Assembly (NCBI RefSeq): GCF_004526345.1
Contig: NZ_CP038213.1
Coordinates: 2,046,001-2,110,000, forward strand
DNA length: 64,000 nucleotides
Source: Ornithinimicrobium flavum
Lineage (GTDB): Bacteria > Actinomycetota > Actinomycetes > Actinomycetales > Dermatophilaceae
Direction of reading: 5' to 3'
This document shows positions 60,387-64,000 of this stretch, piece after piece. The notes beneath the pieces were generated by a model. It searched no databases. It saw only the letters and a list, made by a program, of their open reading frames with translations, and was not told where the DNA came from. Position 1 is the first letter of the stretch, and each line of letters opens with the position of its first letter. The translations under genes were made by a program, and so were the position numbers.

Positions 60387-61727
60387 TCACGCGCTCATCC
60401 CGAAGATCTGCGGCACACGGTCCAGCGCGGCGACGAAGGCGTCGATCTCCTCCGGGGAGGTGTAGACCGCGAAGCTCGCCCGGGTCGAGGCCGGCACCCG
60501 CAGCCGCCGGTGCAGCGGCCAGGCGCAGTGGTGCCCGGTCCGCACCGCGACGCCCGAGTCGTCCAGGACCTGGCCGACGTCGTGGGGGTGGACCCCGTCG
60601 ACGACGAAGCTGACACAGCCCACCCGCTCGGTGGAGTCGGTCGGCCCGAGGACCCGCACCCAGGGGCGCTCGGCCAGCAGGTCGAGGGTATGCCGCACCA
60701 GCGCCTGGTCGTGCGCGTGCACCCGCTCCAGGCCGCCCTCGACGCCCGACAGGTAGTCCAGGGCCGCGGCCAGCCCGACGGCCTGGGCGGCCATCGGCAC
60801 GCCCGCCTCGAACTTCTGGGGTGGCGGCGCCCAGGTGGATCCCTCCATGCGGACGACCTCGATCATCGACCCGCCCGTGAGGAACGGCGGCATGGCCTCC
60901 AGCAGCTCACGGCGGGCCCACAGGACCCCCACGCCGGAGGGGCCAAGCGTCTTGTGACCGGTGAGGACCAGCGCGTCGACCCCGGACCCGGGTGCGGTGA
61001 GCGGGCTCAGGTCGAGGTGCGGGGCCGACTGGCAGGCGTCCACGAGGACGAGCGCGCCGACGGCCCGCGCCGCGCGGACGACCGGGGAGTCGGGCCCCAG
61101 GTCGTTCAGGGTGCCCAGGACGTTCGAGACGTGGGTGAGCGAGACGACCTTCGTGCGGGCCGTGACGACCTCGCCGGGGTCCTCCAGGTGGCCGTCGTCG
61201 GTCACGCCGATCCAGCGCAGCGTCGCCCCGGTGCGACGGCACAGCTCCTGCCAGGGCACGAGGTTGGCGTGGTGCTCCATCTCGGTCACCACGACCTCGT
61301 CGCCCGGCCGCAGCCGCAGGCGGTCGGCCCAGGCCGGGTCTGCGCCGTCCATCGCCCCGGGCGCCGCGGCGTTGGAGAAGGCGTACGCCAGCAGGTTGAG
61401 CCCCTCGGTGCCGTTCTTGGTGAAGACGACCTCGTCGGCCGGGGCGCCGAGGAAGCGTGCCACGCCGGCACGGGCCCCCTCGAAGGCCTCGGTCGCCTCC
61501 TCGGCGAGCTGGTGCGCCCCGCGGTGCACGGCGGCGTTGTGCTGCTCGTAGAAGGCCCGCTCGGCCTCCAGCACCATCCGCGGCTTCTGCGAGGTCGCCC
61601 CGCTGTCGAGGTAGACGAGCGGACGGCCCCGGCGCACCGTGCGCCCCAGGATGGGGAAGTCCCCGCGCAGGCGCGCGAGCTGCTCCCCTCCCAGCGGGGG
61701 CGCGGCGGGGGGCCGGCCGGACGTCAT
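60387..61727 (-). CDS. sufS: Cysteine desulfurase SufS
   Basis: A 446-residue PLP enzyme that takes sulfur from cysteine for Fe-S clusters. Seen are YLDSGATSQKP, NAAVHRGAHQLAEEATEAFE, EMEHHANLVPWQ, the PLP Lys in LTGHKTLGPSGVG and the catalytic Cys in RTGHHCAWPLHRRL. The N-terminus (MTSGRPPAAPPLGGEQLARL) is a little longer than usual. It is 23 bases downstream of sufC. Confidence 0.96.
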   Translation of the reverse strand: MTSGRPPAAPPLGGEQLARLRGDFPILGRTVRRGRPLVYLDSGATSQKPRMVLEAERAFYEQHNAAVHRGAHQLAEEATEAFEGARAGVARFLGAPADEVVFTKNGTEGLNLLAYAFSNAAAPGAMDGADPAWADRLRLRPGDEVVVTEMEHHANLVPWQELCRRTGATLRWIGVTDDGHLEDPGEVVTARTKVVSLTHVSNVLGTLNDLGPDSPVVRAARAVGALVLVDACQSAPHLDLSPLTAPGSGVDALVLTGHKTLGPSGVGVLWARRELLEAMPPFLTGGSMIEVVRMEGSTWAPPPQKFEAGVPMAAQAVGLAAALDYLSGVEGGLERVHAHDQALVRHTLDLLAERPWVRVLGPTDSTERVGCVSFVVDGVHPHDVGQVLDDSGVAVRTGHHCAWPLHRRLRVPASTRASFAVYTSPEEIDAFVAALDRVPQIFGMSA

Positions 61728-61750
61728 ACCTCGTCCTCCCGTGACCGCGA

Positions 61751-62509
61751 TCAGAGGGCCGGGGTGAGGAACCGGTCGTAGCCCTCGGCCTCGAGGCGGT
61801 CGGCCAGCTCGCGGCCGCCGGACTCGGCGACCCGGCCCGCGACGAAGACGTGCACGAAGTCGGGCTGGATGTAGCGCAGGATCCGGGTGTAGTGGGTGAT
61901 GAGCATCACGCCGAGGTCGGTGTTGGCCTTGACCCGGTTGACCCCCTCGGACACGACCTTGAGCGCGTCGATGTCCAGACCGGAGTCGGTCTCGTCCAGG
62001 ATGGCGATCTTGGGCTGGAGGAGCTCCAGCTGCAGGATCTCGTGGCGCTTCTTCTCGCCGCCGGAGAAGCCCTCGTTGACGTTGCGCTCGGCGAAGGAGG
62101 AGTCCATCTTCAGCGCGTCCATGGCGCCCTTGACGTCCTTGACCCAGTGCCGCAGCTTGGGCGCCTCGCCGTCGATGGCGGTCTTGGCGGTCCGCAGGAA
62201 GTTGGACACGGACACGCCCGGCACCTCGACGGGGTACTGCATCGCCAGGAAGAGCCCGGCCTGCGCCCGCTCGTCGACGCCCATGTCCAGGACGTTCTCG
62301 CCGTCGAGGAGGACCTCGCCACCGGTGACGGTGTACTTGGGGTGGCCGGCGATGGCGTAGGCGAGCGTGGACTTGCCGGAGCCGTTCGGGCCCATGATGG
62401 CGTGCGTCTCGCCGGAGTTGATGGTCAGGTCGACGCCGCGCAGGATCTCCTTGGCGGTGTCGTCGGTCTCGACGCTGACCTGGAGGTTCTTGATCTCAAG
62501 GGTGGTCAT
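61751..62509 (-). CDS. sufC: Fe-S assembly ATPase SufC
   Basis: A 252-residue ABC-type ATPase of the SufBCD complex. Walker A is GPNGSGKSTLAYAI, the signature GFSGGEKKRHEILQL, Walker B AILDETDSGLDIDAL and the H-loop LITHYTRIL. ATG 62509 has AAGGAG eight bases upstream. Confidence 0.97.
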   Translation of the reverse strand: MTTLEIKNLQVSVETDDTAKEILRGVDLTINSGETHAIMGPNGSGKSTLAYAIAGHPKYTVTGGEVLLDGENVLDMGVDERAQAGLFLAMQYPVEVPGVSVSNFLRTAKTAIDGEAPKLRHWVKDVKGAMDALKMDSSFAERNVNEGFSGGEKKRHEILQLELLQPKIAILDETDSGLDIDALKVVSEGVNRVKANTDLGVMLITHYTRILRYIQPDFVHVFVAGRVAESGGRELADRLEAEGYDRFLTPAL

Positions 62510-62555
62510 GCTTGCTCCTTCGTGAGCAGGGTTGTCAAGGGTGTGGGGGTGCCGG

Positions 62556-62891
62556 TCAGCCGGCGAGCGTGACGTAGACGTCGTCGCCCTCGAGGGTGAC
62601 GGTGTGGACCTGGACGGGCTGGGTCGCCGGCAGCTGCCGGGGCTGGCCCGTCCGCATGTCGAACTGGGACCCGTGCAGCCAGCACTCGATGAGGTCGCCC
62701 TCGACCTCGCCCTCGGCGAGGCTGACGTTGGCGTGCGTGCAGGTGTCGTCGAAGGCATGGATCTCACCGGCGGAGTCCCGCGCGATGGTGACCCGTCGTC
62801 CCTCGATCTCGGCGACGGCCGCCCCGACGCGGGGCAGGTCGTCCACCGAGCACACCCGGACGGCCTGGCTGACCTGCACGGGCTCGCTCAT
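62556..62891 (-). CDS. Rieske [2Fe-2S] ferredoxin in suf operon
   Basis: A 111-residue Rieske protein with both ligand boxes: CTHANVSLAEG (Cys, His) and CWLHGSQFDMRTG (Cys, His). Actinobacterial suf operons usually carry this gene between sufD and sufC; it is annotated as a non-haem iron oxygenase ferredoxin and may supply electrons for cluster assembly. Its ATG overlaps the sufD stop (ATGA). Confidence 0.94.
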   Translation of the reverse strand: MSEPVQVSQAVRVCSVDDLPRVGAAVAEIEGRRVTIARDSAGEIHAFDDTCTHANVSLAEGEVEGDLIECWLHGSQFDMRTGQPRQLPATQPVQVHTVTLEGDDVYVTLAG

Positions 62892-64000
62892 GCCTGGCCC
62901 TCGGGGAGGGTCACGCCGTCGCCGGGCTCCCCCATGGTGAGGCTGAGCTCGTCGTCGATGGCGACCATGAGCCGCTCCACGACCTCGGGGACGCCGATCT
63001 TGGCGATGATGTCGGCGAAGAAGCCGCGCACGACCAGCCGCTTGGCCTCGTCCTGACCGATGCCGCGCGACATCAGGTAGAACAGCTGCTCGTCGTCGAA
63101 GCGTCCGGTCGAGCTCGCGTGGCCGGCACCGGCGATCTGGCCGGTCTCGATCTCCAGGTTGGGCACCGAGTCGGCGCGCGCACCGTCGGTGAGCACCAGG
63201 TTGCGGTTGAGCTCGTAGGTCTCGATGTCCTCGGCCTCCTTGCGGATGAGGACGTCACCGACCCACACCGTGCGGGCGCTGTCGCCCTGCAGCGCGCCCT
63301 TGTAGGTGACCAGCGAGGTGCACCGGGGGGCGTTGTGGTCGACGAACGAGCGGTGCTCGAGGTGCTGGCCGGCGTCGGCGAAGTAGACCCCGAGGAGGGT
63401 GGCGTCGCCACCGGGGCCCGCGTAGCGGACGTTGGAGTTCATCCGCACGATGCCGCCGCCCAGGCTGACGGCGATGTGCTTGTAGGTGCCGTCCCGGCCC
63501 ACGAGGGCCTCGTGCTGGCCCAGGTGCACCGCGTCGTCCTCCCAGCGCTGCAGACTGACGACGGTCAGCTCGGCGCCGTCCCCGACGATGACCTCGAGGT
63601 TGCCGGTGTGCTGCACGCTGCCGGTGTGGTCCAGGATGACCAGGGCCTTGCTGTGGGTGCCGGCCTCCAGGACGTAGTGGGCGTTGCTGCGTCGTCCCGC
63701 GCCACGGCCCTGCACGCTCACGCGCACCGGACCGTCCAGCTCGGCGTCCGCCGGGATCCGCACGTGGAGGGCCTCGGGGGTGTTGCTGCTGGCGACGGCC
63801 GCGCCGCGGTCCTCCGGGACCAGGACGGTGCCGCGGGGGGCCTGGCCCGGGGCGAGGGTGCCGACCTCCACGCCCGACGGGGCCTGCACGTCATACCCGG
63901 CTGCGGCGTCGCCCGGCTGGTCGTCGGTGGGGGCGTCGGACAGGACGCCGCCGAGCCGGTCGACGGGGGTGAACCGCCACTCCTCCTCGCGACCGGTCGG
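62888..64000 (-). CDS. sufD: Fe-S assembly protein SufD, 5' end outside window
   Basis: The frame is open to the window edge and covers 370 residues. The first visible residues, PTGREEEWRFTPVDRLGGVL, are typical of SufD near its N-terminus, so the start lies beyond 64000. The beta-helix core (VLEAGTHSKALVILDHTGSV, DGTYKHIAVSLGGGIVRMNS) and C-terminal SSTGRFDDEQLFYLMSRGI, AKRLVVRGFFADII follow. It forms the SufBC2D scaffold complex with SufC; sufB is expected just outside the window. Confidence 0.94.
   Translation of the reverse strand, partial: PTGREEEWRFTPVDRLGGVLSDAPTDDQPGDAAAGYDVQAPSGVEVGTLAPGQAPRGTVLVPEDRGAAVASSNTPEALHVRIPADAELDGPVRVSVQGRGAGRRSNAHYVLEAGTHSKALVILDHTGSVQHTGNLEVIVGDGAELTVVSLQRWEDDAVHLGQHEALVGRDGTYKHIAVSLGGGIVRMNSNVRYAGPGGDATLLGVYFADAGQHLEHRSFVDHNAPRCTSLVTYKGALQGDSARTVWVGDVLIRKEAEDIETYELNRNLVLTDGARADSVPNLEIETGQIAGAGHASSTGRFDDEQLFYLMSRGIGQDEAKRLVVRGFFADIIAKIGVPEVVERLMVAIDDELSLTMGEPGDGVTLPEGQA

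Overview
The window is high-GC DNA with dense, short-spaced genes, many GTG starts and many start-stop overlaps. It reads as an actinomycete chromosome, most likely Micrococcales of the Intrasporangiaceae/Ornithinimicrobiaceae kind. Supporting gene families are an F420-type luciferase-like oxidoreductase, an acVLRF1 release factor, a SufU/SufS/SufC/SufD set with a Rieske ferredoxin, GlgA/GlgC, an InhA-type FabI, DUF5703 and DUF3099. The genus is an inference.

Left core block (1-19040). A leftward cluster (12147 to 3224) encodes a molybdenum hydroxylase of the aerobic CO-dehydrogenase type. It holds a MobA-like cytidylyltransferase, a MoxR ATPase, a CoxE-like VWA protein, an XdhC-like factor, then CoxS, CoxL, CoxM, CoxG and a zinc-ribbon protein. 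CoxL has the form II signature AYRGAGR and is broken by two one-base frameshifts in this sequence. Next come a pentapeptide protein, a lactonase-like propeller, two membrane proteins and an MhqO/MhqD-like dioxygenase-esterase pair divergent from a MarR regulator.

Accessory block (about 19041-40645). This block has lower coding density and a patchwork of mobile DNA: one IS256 element, two near-identical IS110 elements, one IS110 element with IS1111-type layout, and one broken IS1380 element. Cargo includes a mercury locus (merR/merA, a second CxxxxC flavin disulfide reductase, two small membrane proteins), an intact Lnu-like nucleotidyltransferase, a degenerate paralog of it split by an IS110 element, two lipoproteins, an ECF sigma/anti-sigma-like pair, a BrnT/BrnA-like toxin-antitoxin pair, and a 66-codon gene lying in a roughly 360-bp segment present twice as a direct repeat about 10.4 kb apart. 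The block ends beside tRNA-Leu(GAG). The non-coding parts of all three IS110 elements can fold into strong nested hairpins at the positions where bridge RNAs are expected; the two related copies show compensatory base changes.

Right core block (40645-64000). This holds DNA polymerase IV, a PEBP protein, a YbaK-type deacylase, a SpoU-type rRNA/tRNA methyltransferase, a TauE-type transporter, an ABC ATPase, divergent glgA/glgC, fabI and fabG, a DUF3099 fusion protein, SURF1, an ABC exporter, an ABC-F protein, a zinc metallopeptidase, a dicarboxylate symporter, acVLRF1 and the suf operon (SufT-like, SufU, SufS, SufC, Rieske ferredoxin, SufD running off the window end).

Two window-wide patterns stand out. 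Many genes have a TAnnnT hexamer exactly 6-7 nt before the start codon, indicating leaderless transcripts. Every broken gene whose missing base can be reconstructed lacks one G or C, mostly in a short G/C run, which looks more like a sequence-error pattern than independent decay.
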